A stretch of 64,000 nucleotides of DNA from Paraburkholderia ginsengiterrae (GTDB lineage: Bacteria; Pseudomonadota; Gammaproteobacteria; Burkholderiales; Burkholderiaceae): assembly GCF_001645125.1 (NCBI RefSeq), contig NZ_LXKA01000154.1, positions 62,001 through 126,000 on the forward strand, in the 5' to 3' direction. The position numbers and the translations under genes are program-made. Positions 1-7,894 of the stretch are shown here, one piece after another; positions within the stretch are counted from its first letter, which is position 1, and each line of letters starts with the position of its first letter. The notes beneath the pieces were generated by a model, which was not told where the DNA came from, did no database searches, and saw nothing but the letters and a program-made list of their open reading frames with translations.

Positions 1-131
1 GCGAAGTGCTCGCCGATCTGCTCGCGCATTACGCGGAGCATGGACGGTACTGGCGGCAGAACATCATCGAATCGACCGATGAGATGTTCGAGGGCGTCGC
101 CGCGGGCGACTATGTGTGGCTACGCGCGTGA
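1..131 (+). CDS. C-terminal end of a protein truncated by the window edge
   Basis: An open frame entering from the left edge (codons from base 3) ends at TGA 129-131 and gives the last 42 residues, rich in acidic and aromatic residues and ending in VWLRA. I do not recognise the family. It is on the plus strand, convergent with the PIP-controlled gene at 221-673. That neighbourhood makes a type III secretion or effector-related gene possible, but nothing in these 42 residues shows it. Confidence 0.5.
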   Translation, partial: EVLADLLAHYAEHGRYWRQNIIESTDEMFEGVAAGDYVWLRA

Positions 132-220
132 AGCGGCACGACACGCGGCGCGCCTCGTGAGAACAGCCGGCAGCCGCTGCGCGTTGCGCGGCGGCTCGTG
201 CATCGAGGTTTCCGCGCGGA

Positions 221-673
221 TCAGACCTTGCGCGACGCCTCCTCCGTAGCTTCGGCGGCCTTGCTCATGACTTTGGCGAAATTTTCCGCGCTCTTTTCCA
301 ACAGGTTCATCGCGCCGTTATTCACTTCCTGGAGCGCTCCCATGAACCGCTGACGCTGCATTTGCCGTTGCAACGGGTCAGCGCCCGGCCCTTGAAATTG
401 CGGTCCTGGCGGCACGTTATCCGCACGGGGGCCGTTCGACATACCGGGTTTCTGGCCGGAGCCGGACAGCACCTGAGCACCCTGCGTAAGCAGCGCCTTG
501 GCGGACGTGCGGAATGAACTGGCGGTGCGCGGCTTCTGCACGTCCTGCAGCGCGTCCAGCGCGCCGCCTTTGGCCAGTTTCGAAGGCTTGACGCCCGCGA
601 CTCCCGCACCGGCCGCCGGCGTCTCGCCGCTTGTCGATGTACCACCGACCAACGGGCCGTTGATCTTCGTCAT
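221..673 (-). CDS. 150-aa Gly/Pro-rich protein, PIP-box controlled; candidate type III-secreted or accessory protein
   Basis: Unrecognised protein. Its N-terminal half is rich in Gly, Ser, Thr, Pro and Ala with no hydrophobic signal peptide. Its last 45 residues form a predicted amphipathic helix (from LQEVNNGAMNLLEKSAENF). The start at 673 is preferred over an upstream ATG at 742 because a GAGAGG ribosome-binding site lies 8 bases before it, and because the 742 start would overlap the predicted -10. A PIP box at 779-803 reads into it and is followed by TATAAA after about 31 bp. An unstructured N-terminus plus a hrp-type promoter fits a small secreted T3SS substrate, harpin-like protein or accessory protein. 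This is inference; no conserved domain is visible. Confidence 0.75.
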   Translation of the reverse strand: MTKINGPLVGGTSTSGETPAAGAGVAGVKPSKLAKGGALDALQDVQKPRTASSFRTSAKALLTQGAQVLSGSGQKPGMSNGPRADNVPPGPQFQGPGADPLQRQMQRQRFMGALQEVNNGAMNLLEKSAENFAKVMSKAAEATEEASRKV

Positions 674-741
674 TGCGCTAACCTCTCGATTGGAAACCGC
701 TCCGTCGGCGCAAAGCCCACTGCTCGCGCCCCGGTGCGTCA

Positions 742-803
742 TTTATAGCGAAGCGCCGTCACTCGCGCCGCCCTGCACGCGAAGCAGGAGCGCGCCAGCC
801 GAA
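742..803 (-). promoter_or_regulatory. PIP/hrpII box with -10 element, upstream of the 150-aa gene
   Basis: On the minus strand TTCGG (803-799), 15 bp, then TTCGC (783-779) match the plant-inducible-promoter consensus TTCGB-N15-TTCGB, equivalent to the Ralstonia hrpII box TTCG-N16-TTCG. TATAAA(T) at 747-741 lies 31 bp further on, as expected for an HrpX/HrpB-type promoter. The gene starts at 673. Confidence 0.7.
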
Positions 804-891
804 GGTCATTGGCCCGCATCCGATGGTGCATTGCGCCATAAGCCGCGCGCCGCCCCTCATCCGCCATGCAGGCCGCGCCCGCAGCCGTACA

Positions 892-953
892 TTCGCCGCT
901 ACGCATGCCGCTTCGCCAAACAGCGCGGGAACACGCGGAACGTCCCACACAAT
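892..953 (+). promoter_or_regulatory. Perfect PIP box with -10 element, upstream of the GNAT gene
   Basis: TTCGC (892-896), 15 bp, TTCGC (912-916) is a perfect PIP box. CACAAT at 948-953 fits the YANNNT -10 motif at 31 bp spacing, and the GNAT start codon follows at 984. The box is divergent to the one at 779-803, so this intergenic region carries two back-to-back hrp-type promoters. Confidence 0.7.
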
Positions 954-983
954 CGTCGCCATTACCGCGTGCGGAGTCGTTCG

Positions 984-1598
984 ATGTCCCTGTTCCGTCC
1001 TCCTGAATTGATCGAGTCCAGCGAACTGCTTCTGCGGCCGCCCGAGCCACGCGACGCGCAAGCGCTCTTCGACGAAATGCTCGGCGATATCGAGACGACC
1101 CGCTATCTGGGCTTTCGCTGCCACGCCACGCCGGACGAGACACTGACCTTCATCGAGGACGCACAACGGGGCTGGCAGGACGGCACGCTGATCCGCTGGG
1201 TCCTGGAAGACAAGGCCAGCGGCCGCCTTACCGCACTGATCGAATTACGCCCGCGGCCGCCGCGCGCCGAACTGGGTGTCGTGATCAGCCGACGCGGCGG
1301 CGCACGCCGGCGGCGCGCGGGACTCTACGCGCTGCGCAAACTGCTCAAATGGCTGCTGGCGCAGCCGCCGATCTTTCGCATCTACGCGTACTGCGCCGTG
1401 GACGGCGACGCGCACAGCAGCATGGAGCGGCTCGGCTTCACGCTCGAAGCGAAGCTGATCAATCACGAATGCCGCCCGAACCTCGGGCTGCTCGCCGGCG
1501 ACAGCTATCTGTACGCGATGACGCGCCCATTGGTCCCGCAGCCCGTGACCGCGGCGGCCGCGTGGCTGACCGAGCACGTCGACTGGGAGCCGGCCTGA
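984..1598 (+). CDS. GNAT-family N-acetyltransferase (RimJ/RimL-like), PIP-box controlled
   Basis: A 204-aa protein with the Acetyltransf_3/RimJ-RimL layout: ligand-binding start (ELLLRPPEPRDAQALFDEM), central strands ending in AELGVVISRRGG, and a C-terminal SMERLGF motif typical of this GNAT branch. The reaction would be acetyl-CoA-dependent acetylation of an amine or protein N-terminus; the substrate is unknown. The open frame extends far upstream, but ATG 984 fits the domain start and follows the PIP box and -10 at 892-953. Chromosomal RimJ-like genes do not normally carry hrp-type promoters, so a role in plant interaction, perhaps as a secreted acetyltransferase, is inferred. Confidence 0.85.
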   Translation: MSLFRPPELIESSELLLRPPEPRDAQALFDEMLGDIETTRYLGFRCHATPDETLTFIEDAQRGWQDGTLIRWVLEDKASGRLTALIELRPRPPRAELGVVISRRGGARRRRAGLYALRKLLKWLLAQPPIFRIYAYCAVDGDAHSSMERLGFTLEAKLINHECRPNLGLLAGDSYLYAMTRPLVPQPVTAAAAWLTEHVDWEPA

Positions 1599-1821
1599 CC
1601 CGGCGAGTGCGGGCGAGGTGCGAGGCCCAGCGTGAGGTTTTGACAAAAGCTTCCTTGCTCATCCGCGCGACACGCCATAAGCTTTCGGCAATTCATCGCA
1701 CGGCCCTCGCGCCGCGGCGGCGAACCCGCCCATGTCGAAGCCCCGGCCGGCGTGACGCGACCGCGTCCTGTGCGGGCGCCGCTCGTCGTACCGATCCGCC
1801 CATCCCTGCTGGAGACCCACG

Positions 1822-3936
1822 ATGTCGCTAACGCGACCTACGGAGCCGGTCATTGCCTTCGGCCGTTACCGCCTGTCGCAGAACCCGCCGCGCCTCACCG
1901 CCGACGGCGTGCCTGTCGAAATCAGCGCACGCGCCCTTGAGCTGCTGTTCGCGCTCGTCGAAGCCGAGGGGCGGCCGGTGCCGCTCGCCGAACTCGGCCA
2001 GCGCGCATGGCCGCGTGTGAACGTCGAAGCCAATACGGTGCAGGCCCAGGTCTCCACGCTGCGGCGCGCACTGGGTAACGACCGCGATCTGGTGACGACC
2101 GTGCCGGGCTACGGTTACCGCTTCGCCGGACGCGCACACCTGCTCGATGCTGAAGACGCCGCGTCCGGTGCAAGCGGGCTGCCGCCCACCGGCGCGCTCG
2201 CTTCGGCACACGCACTGCCCGAGCCGGCCGCGCTGCGCATTCCGGTACGTCTTACCTCGTTCATTGGTCGGCACGCCGAACTATCGGAACTGCTTGGACT
2301 GCTTTCCACCTCCCGCGTCGTGACACTCACTGGCGCGCCGGGGCTCGGCAAGACTCGCCTTGCGCATGAAGCCGCGCGGCGGCTGGCCGCGCATGTGCCG
2401 GACGGCGTCGTCGCGATTGCCCTGCCGCCGCACATGCAGGCGGACAGCCTGATCGATGCCTGCGCGCTCGCCCTGCGCATCGCGCCGGAGCACGGCACCG
2501 ACGTGTTCGAGCGCCTGCTCGAAGCGATCGGCACGCGCCGCATGCTGCTGATCGTCGATTGCAGCGAGCCGCTCAGGGAGCCCGCGGCTCATCTGCTCAA
2601 CACGCTCATTGCCGCCGCGCCGGGGTTGCGGGTGATCGTCACGGGCACCGCCCCGCTGCTCATCGCCAGCGAATATCTCGTGGCGCTTGGACCGCTACGC
2701 ATACCTGATCATGTCAAGGTCAGCGCCCACGAAGCACGCGAATACGACGCGCTGCGCCTGCTGTTCGCTCGTCTCACGCTGCTGCTCACCGGGCAGGAGC
2801 AACGCGCGGCGCGCCCGCGCACGCCGCTGGCCGTGCGGCCGCTCGCCGATTTCGACGCCGGACACCTCACGCCGAATACGCTGACGATGGCCGCGCTGAT
2901 CGCGCGGCGGCTCGACGGTGTGCCGCTCGCGCTCGAACTGGCGGCCGCGGCAATCGACCGGCGCATGCGCACGGTCATGTCGCTCGATGCGGTGTTGTTC
3001 TCGTTCGCACGCGAGCTCGACGACCTGATGGCACGGGGCGGCGGCACGCCCAATCAGCCGCTGTCACGGCTCGCGCCGGTCAGCGAGGGGCTTCAGTTGC
3101 ACACGGCCGGCGTGCCCGAGGCGACGCGCGCGCTGCTCTGGCGCCTGGGCATTTTCAGCGGCGAATTTACCCGCTGCTCGGCAGTCCGCATGCTGGCCGA
3201 ACTCGCCCCGCGGCAGGAAGGCGGCGACGCGAACGCCTCGCAAACCGACCTCGGCTTCGAGGCGTCGCTCGACGATCTGCTCGACGCCGGGCTCGTCGAG
3301 CAGATCGAAGGCGACGGTGTCGTCACGCTGCGGCTGCCGCGCGCGGTGCAGCTGGCCGCGCGCGAGATGCTCATGCAAAGCGGCGAGTGGGACCCGGCCG
3401 CCGCCGCGCTGGCGCAGTCGCTCGCGCCGCGGCTCGCCGCGCGCCGCACTCAGGGGGACCGGCGGCCCGGCAACGTGCTGGATCGCATCGATATCGACGA
3501 TCTGCGCGCGGCACTCGACTGGTCGTTGCACAACGACCGCTTCGAGACGGCGATTGCGCTGCTCGAATCTTCCATCACGCTGTGGCGGGCGCTGTCGCTC
3601 ACCCGCGACTATTTGCGCACGATCCGCGCCGCGCTGGAGCGCGTGGAGCTCAGCACGCCGCGCCGCATTCGCGACGACATGCGCCCGCGCGTCGCGCTCG
3701 CGCATGCGCTGCCCCTGACCCAGGCGCCGCTCGACGAGGTGACGCACGCGTGGCAGGCCGCCTATGAGCTCGCCAATGCCTGCGCCGACAACACGTACCG
3801 TCAGCACGCGCTGATCGGTCTGATCGTGTGTTCAGTAAAGGCCGGTGAACTCGAACGCGCGATGGACCTGCAAGCCTCCTACGACCGCATCGCCCAAGCC
3901 AACTGGACAGCCTCGCAGCGCGCCGGCACATCGTAG
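1822..3936 (+). CDS. Winged-helix DNA-binding plus NB-ARC/STAND ATPase transcriptional regulator
   Basis: A 704-aa protein. Residues about 10-105 are an OmpR/CadC-type winged helix ending in the typical VPGYGYRFAGR. From about 140 comes an AAA/NB-ARC-like ATPase beginning LTSFIGRHAEL with Walker A GAPGLGKTRL and a Walker B-like LLIVDC. The remainder is helical and TPR-like. The start has GGAG upstream. Relatives in Burkholderiaceae usually carry a longer TPR region; this one stops abruptly in a helical segment, so it may be C-terminally shortened. It lies directly upstream of the AWR effector, whose PIP box begins 8 bp after the stop. It has no PIP box of its own that I can see. The ligand and targets are unknown. 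Confidence 0.85.
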   Translation: MSLTRPTEPVIAFGRYRLSQNPPRLTADGVPVEISARALELLFALVEAEGRPVPLAELGQRAWPRVNVEANTVQAQVSTLRRALGNDRDLVTTVPGYGYRFAGRAHLLDAEDAASGASGLPPTGALASAHALPEPAALRIPVRLTSFIGRHAELSELLGLLSTSRVVTLTGAPGLGKTRLAHEAARRLAAHVPDGVVAIALPPHMQADSLIDACALALRIAPEHGTDVFERLLEAIGTRRMLLIVDCSEPLREPAAHLLNTLIAAAPGLRVIVTGTAPLLIASEYLVALGPLRIPDHVKVSAHEAREYDALRLLFARLTLLLTGQEQRAARPRTPLAVRPLADFDAGHLTPNTLTMAALIARRLDGVPLALELAAAAIDRRMRTVMSLDAVLFSFARELDDLMARGGGTPNQPLSRLAPVSEGLQLHTAGVPEATRALLWRLGIFSGEFTRCSAVRMLAELAPRQEGGDANASQTDLGFEASLDDLLDAGLVEQIEGDGVVTLRLPRAVQLAAREMLMQSGEWDPAAAALAQSLAPRLAARRTQGDRRPGNVLDRIDIDDLRAALDWSLHNDRFETAIALLESSITLWRALSLTRDYLRTIRAALERVELSTPRRIRDDMRPRVALAHALPLTQAPLDEVTHAWQAAYELANACADNTYRQHALIGLIVCSVKAGELERAMDLQASYDRIAQANWTASQRAGTS

Positions 3937-3944
3937 CGTGCGGC

Positions 3945-4004
3945 TTCGCGTTTCAGGCCATGGGTTCGCCTGCGGCCGCTTCCCTCCAACTCGCCTGTCA
4001 CATT
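3945..4004 (+). promoter_or_regulatory. Perfect PIP box with -10 element, upstream of the AWR effector gene
   Basis: TTCGC (3945-3949), 15 bp, TTCGC (3965-3969), then CACATT (YANNNT) at 3999-4004 after 29 bp. The effector start is at 4047. The spacer shares a TTTCAGGC-like core with the box at 10498-10522. Confidence 0.75.
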
Positions 4005-4046
4005 CGACGGACATAGTGCAAGCCGGTCCCACGCTGCCGCGCTGCC

Positions 4047-7000
4047 ATGTCCGATCGCAACCGGATCAACCTCCCTGCCTCGCCGGGCTTCGTCGAAGGC
4101 GCGCCCGACGCGCATAATGCCGCGCAGCCACCCGGCACGGCGCCCGCGCATCATGTGAATGCGCCGCAGCCGGCGGTGCCCCATGGGGTGCTGGCGCGGC
4201 TCAAGTCGTCGCTGTCGCGCTCGGCCGATACGTTCCGCGCGCGCCGCTTCGATCGCAGCACGCTCGCCAATCAGCACAGTTCGCACGGCCGAACCTCAGG
4301 GCCGGAGAACTACAGGAGCGGCAGCAAGCGCTATGCGCCGGAGGAGCCGGCGAGGCAAGCGCGCGTCGCCGGGGCGGCGCTCGAGATGACGGAGCGGATG
4401 GTGTCCGAGGCCATCGGACGAACCGTCGCGCCCGTGCCGGCGGCGGCCCACGCTTCGCCGGCTGTGCAAGCCCAGCCGGCCCAGTCCGCGCCACTCGATT
4501 CAGTCACCACCCGCGAGGCGCTGCTCACCTATGTGCAGCGGGAATTCAGTTGTCCGCAGGACCGCCTGCTCGACGTCAGCACGTTCGCGTCGCGGCTCTA
4601 CCATCTCACGCCGCCCGACGCCAACACGCACGCGGCAGCAGCCACTGCCGCCACGCGCGGCGCGCTGCTGGCGCAGGCCATCCGGCAGACAGGCATCACG
4701 GACGTGCAACACGCGCACATGGCGCTGGAACGCGTCGGCATGCTCGACTTCAACGCGCCGCACACCGCCCATAGCGCGAGCGACCCCGACCGTGAGGCGT
4801 GGCAGGTCGCGCGGCTGCTGTCGCGTTCGAGCGAGGGCTTCCAGACGCTCGACGCGCTGCGCACATCCGTGATGCAGCCGTTCACCGGCGACAGTCACCG
4901 GCTCGCCGTCAAGGTCCTGCTGGAGAGCGCCGATGCGCTCGACCCGACGCCGCCGGGCATGCCGCATCCGCCGGGACAGGATCGCGCGCCCGGCACGATC
5001 GCGCAGCAGGCGGGGCTCGGCAACGGTCCGCTGACGGCGGATGAGCCCGGGCCGAACGCGCTGGCGAGGCGCGCGTTCGATGCCGCCGCCACGCTCCTCG
5101 AACACGGCCGCGATGCGCTGACGCCGGACCAGCGCGGCGCGTTTTTTGCGTGGCGCCAGTCGTTTGCCGAAGACGGCCGGCATAGCGACCTGTCGCAGGC
5201 CCGCGAGCGTTTGAACAAGTTCTCCGCGAAGACCATCGGCCGGGTCGGCGAAAACCGCTTCAGGACGCTGTTGCCGCGCATGTTTCGCGGCAAGCACAAA
5301 TCGCCGCTGTCTGCGCTGCGCTTCGGCACCCAAGGCGTGCCGCGCAAGACGGTCGCTGAAGAACGCGCGGCGCTGCAAAAAGGCCTGCGCGACGCGCGCG
5401 CAACGTTCGAGCAGAGTCCCGCGCTGCAACCCGCGGCGGCACTCGAACATGCGCGGCCGGAACGATCGCTGGTCGAGCTTGCCGCGCTGCATACGTGGCT
5501 CGAACGCGGCGGCTTTCCGAACGAGCGGATGGACGAGGACGCGATTGTCGCGACCGCGCAGCGCGCGCAGCAGATGTGCGCGGGGCTGCGGGACGGCGAC
5601 GTGTCTTCGCCGCAAACCCTCGCCCGCGTGCAGCAGGCCACCGCGCGCTGGAGTGCGATGACGCCGCAGCAGCTCGCGAAGACCAAGCCGTTCAGCGCGA
5701 TCGCCAAACGGCCGTTCACGGTCGAGCGCCTCGCGCTGTGGGGCAAGGTCGCACGCGTGCCCGACGATGCCCCCTTCTGGGACTCCATCAGCGCGCTGCG
5801 CCCGCTTGCTCAACCCGCCGCGCCGGCGCACGCCGCCGACAACCCCGACGACGTGCGCGGGACGCTGAAGGAAGTGATCGAGGATCTGCCGTCGGGCGCG
5901 CGCTTGCGGCTCACGGATGGCAGCCGCCAGGGCATCAGCACGCGCGGCCTGAATGCGACGCTGATGCAGGCTCACGGCATTCCGGTTTCGCCGCGCCTCG
6001 ATCTGCGCGCCTCGCGCACGCGTGAGGCCGTGGTCGAGGTGAGCCGTGCCACGCATGGCGTCGAGATGTTCGTCGGCACAGCGGAGAGCTCGCTGCATCA
6101 CGTGGGTGCGGGGCTGATGGTCGGCTACGACATCGAAGCCGGGATCACCAACGTGCGCGCGGGGCTCGTCACCAATGTGATTCTGCATTCGCGCGAACTG
6201 ACCAGGCCGCGTGGCGTGTCGTTGCGCGTCGCACGCCGCGTCAAGGCCGACGGTTCCGGCTACGACGACAAGGCGATGCGCGCGAAGCTCAACGAGATCG
6301 TCGACCACGTATTCGACGAAGCCACCGCGGCCCATGGCGACGGCTCGAACGGCGTGTGGAACCGTCTCGCGGAGCGATTCTTCGACGACCCCGATGTGTC
6401 GATCAGCTGGACCGACGGGCAAAGCAGCAACACACGCCGCGGTGTGACGGTAGATGCAACCGCGACGGTCAAGGTGCCGGGCCTCAGCAGCAAGACCCAC
6501 GGCGGGTTGTCGGCGCGAGTGGGTCCCGCGCTCGGCGTGGGATGGGAAAAATCGCGCCAGACAGTCGATTCCGCCGAGCGCACCGGCCGCGTCCAGGTCG
6601 AACAGCATCGTGTGGGGTTCGGCAACCTCTGGCAGTTGCGCGGCGGCATCGCGCCCGGGTTCTCGCACGCGCTCGATTCGGCCGGCTCAAAGAGCGTGGG
6701 CCTCTTTTCGGTCGACACGCCGGCCGCCACCATGACGCTCAAGGACCGCAACCGCTCCGCCAAGCTGCAGCTGGTCCGCGAAGACGGCAAGCTGAACTAC
6801 CGCGCCTGCGTGCTCGACGTCGAGTTTCTCGATGCACGGATGTACACGCGCGCCGTCGATGCGGCGCGCCCCGAACTGATCGACCTGTTCGCGGCCAAGG
6901 TCATCGCACAGCGCGAGCGAGAGAGTGCGCAGACCAATGCGGGAGGCGCGCCGCCCGCGCCGCTGGAGGATCCGCGGGTGCTCGCCGGCCAGCGCATCGA

Positions 7001-7361
7001 CCAGCATCTGGCGACAGTGCGCAAGAACCGGCGGCCCAATCTGACCTACATGTACCGCTACCGCCTGCATCGCGACGCGGCGCTGCGGCTCGACGCCAAT
7101 GCGGCCCTGCTCGCGCAATCGGGCAACGATCCGCACGTGAAGGAAACGGTCGAGGCGCGCAATGCGGAGATACTCGGCGCGCCCTCTTCCTGGATGCCGA
7201 TCGAGCTGAAGGTCAAGGAACGCAACACCGTGACGCGCAGCTTCGGGCCGAACATGATGGTTCAGTTCAGCACGCGAACCAGCGCGACGGGCGACCGCGA
7301 AATCGTGACAGAGAGCGTGCCGTTCGACGTGCTCGAGGAACTGGATGAACGCGGGGCCTAG
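4047..7361 (+). CDS. AWR/RipA-family type III effector-like protein
   Basis: An 1104-aa protein without signal peptide or membrane segments. Its N-terminal 150 residues are rich in Ala, Pro, Ser, Gln and Arg, as in type III substrates. The Ala-Trp-Arg triad that names the family is at residues 368-370 (FFAWRQSFAEDG), within a helical region of about 150-620. A C-terminal beta-rich region (about 690-960) follows. Length and triad fit the AWR (RipA) effectors of Ralstonia solanacearum, which occur in other plant-associated betaproteobacteria and affect plant defence and TOR signalling. A perfect PIP box precedes the gene. The assignment rests on the triad, length, N-terminal composition and promoter, not on an alignment. 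Confidence 0.72.
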   Translation: MSDRNRINLPASPGFVEGAPDAHNAAQPPGTAPAHHVNAPQPAVPHGVLARLKSSLSRSADTFRARRFDRSTLANQHSSHGRTSGPENYRSGSKRYAPEEPARQARVAGAALEMTERMVSEAIGRTVAPVPAAAHASPAVQAQPAQSAPLDSVTTREALLTYVQREFSCPQDRLLDVSTFASRLYHLTPPDANTHAAAATAATRGALLAQAIRQTGITDVQHAHMALERVGMLDFNAPHTAHSASDPDREAWQVARLLSRSSEGFQTLDALRTSVMQPFTGDSHRLAVKVLLESADALDPTPPGMPHPPGQDRAPGTIAQQAGLGNGPLTADEPGPNALARRAFDAAATLLEHGRDALTPDQRGAFFAWRQSFAEDGRHSDLSQARERLNKFSAKTIGRVGENRFRTLLPRMFRGKHKSPLSALRFGTQGVPRKTVAEERAALQKGLRDARATFEQSPALQPAAALEHARPERSLVELAALHTWLERGGFPNERMDEDAIVATAQRAQQMCAGLRDGDVSSPQTLARVQQATARWSAMTPQQLAKTKPFSAIAKRPFTVERLALWGKVARVPDDAPFWDSISALRPLAQPAAPAHAADNPDDVRGTLKEVIEDLPSGARLRLTDGSRQGISTRGLNATLMQAHGIPVSPRLDLRASRTREAVVEVSRATHGVEMFVGTAESSLHHVGAGLMVGYDIEAGITNVRAGLVTNVILHSRELTRPRGVSLRVARRVKADGSGYDDKAMRAKLNEIVDHVFDEATAAHGDGSNGVWNRLAERFFDDPDVSISWTDGQSSNTRRGVTVDATATVKVPGLSSKTHGGLSARVGPALGVGWEKSRQTVDSAERTGRVQVEQHRVGFGNLWQLRGGIAPGFSHALDSAGSKSVGLFSVDTPAATMTLKDRNRSAKLQLVREDGKLNYRACVLDVEFLDARMYTRAVDAARPELIDLFAAKVIAQRERESAQTNAGGAPPAPLEDPRVLAGQRIDQHLATVRKNRRPNLTYMYRYRLHRDAALRLDANAALLAQSGNDPHVKETVEARNAEILGAPSSWMPIELKVKERNTVTRSFGPNMMVQFSTRTSATGDREIVTESVPFDVLEELDERGA

Positions 7362-7527
7362 CGTGCGGGCGTGCCGTTTGCTAGCGGCTCGTTATGCGAG
7401 CGATGCGGTGCGATATCTGTCGACGCCTACGCGAACCTGTCCGCCGGTTCACGAAGTTTTCCGTTTGCCAAGCGCCGTGCGGATTGCCTACTATCAGACG
7501 GTCGATCACTCCCAGCCGGTACTCACA

Positions 7528-7881
7528 GTGCAGCGAAAGTCGATCAGAACCGCTTCCCTCAGCTTCAGCTACGTGCTCGCCGTCGCCGCGTCAGCGGCGC
7601 CCGCACCCGACTATGCGGACATGGCCTGCCAGGGCGAGGCCCAATCCGCCCAGGCCATTGCTCAAGACCGCGACGCAGGTGTGTCGAAGGAAAACGAGTT
7701 GCGCAAAATCCTGCTGCAGAGCCAGCAGATGCCCTACGAAACAGGCATGCGCGCGCGGGCCGAGTTGCCGCGCTTCGTCGAAGGACTCTACGGCAAGTAC
7801 GCGAACGTGCCGGCCGCGCAGGTCTATCCGAAGTATCTCGCCTACTGTCGCCAGCAGGTGGCCAAGGGGCGCGTGCAGTAG
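7528..7881 (+). CDS. Small exported protein of unknown function
   Basis: Read from GTG 7528, it encodes 117 residues beginning with a basic stretch and a hydrophobic signal-like segment (SLSFSYVLAVAASAAPAP), then a helical domain with two cysteines (DMACQGEA and YLAYCRQQ) that could form a disulphide in the periplasm. The frame is open upstream to an ATG at 7345 overlapping the effector gene, but that extension is unlike protein sequence. The start is therefore uncertain. No known domain is recognised. It is convergent with the OTU-like gene (7895-10399) and has no PIP box. Confidence 0.6.
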   Translation: MQRKSIRTASLSFSYVLAVAASAAPAPDYADMACQGEAQSAQAIAQDRDAGVSKENELRKILLQSQQMPYETGMRARAELPRFVEGLYGKYANVPAAQVYPKYLAYCRQQVAKGRVQ

Positions 7882-7894
7882 CGCCGTCGCGAGG

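Noticed and set aside
498-983. Upstream extension of the GNAT gene to an ATG at 498
   Set aside because: It overlaps the oppositely oriented 150-aa gene and the two PIP boxes; GNAT homology begins at 984.
4500-6668. Long minus-strand open frame opposite the AWR gene
   Set aside because: Codon-phase shadow of the GC-rich effector gene: no ribosome-binding site, Arg/His-rich composition, no domain.
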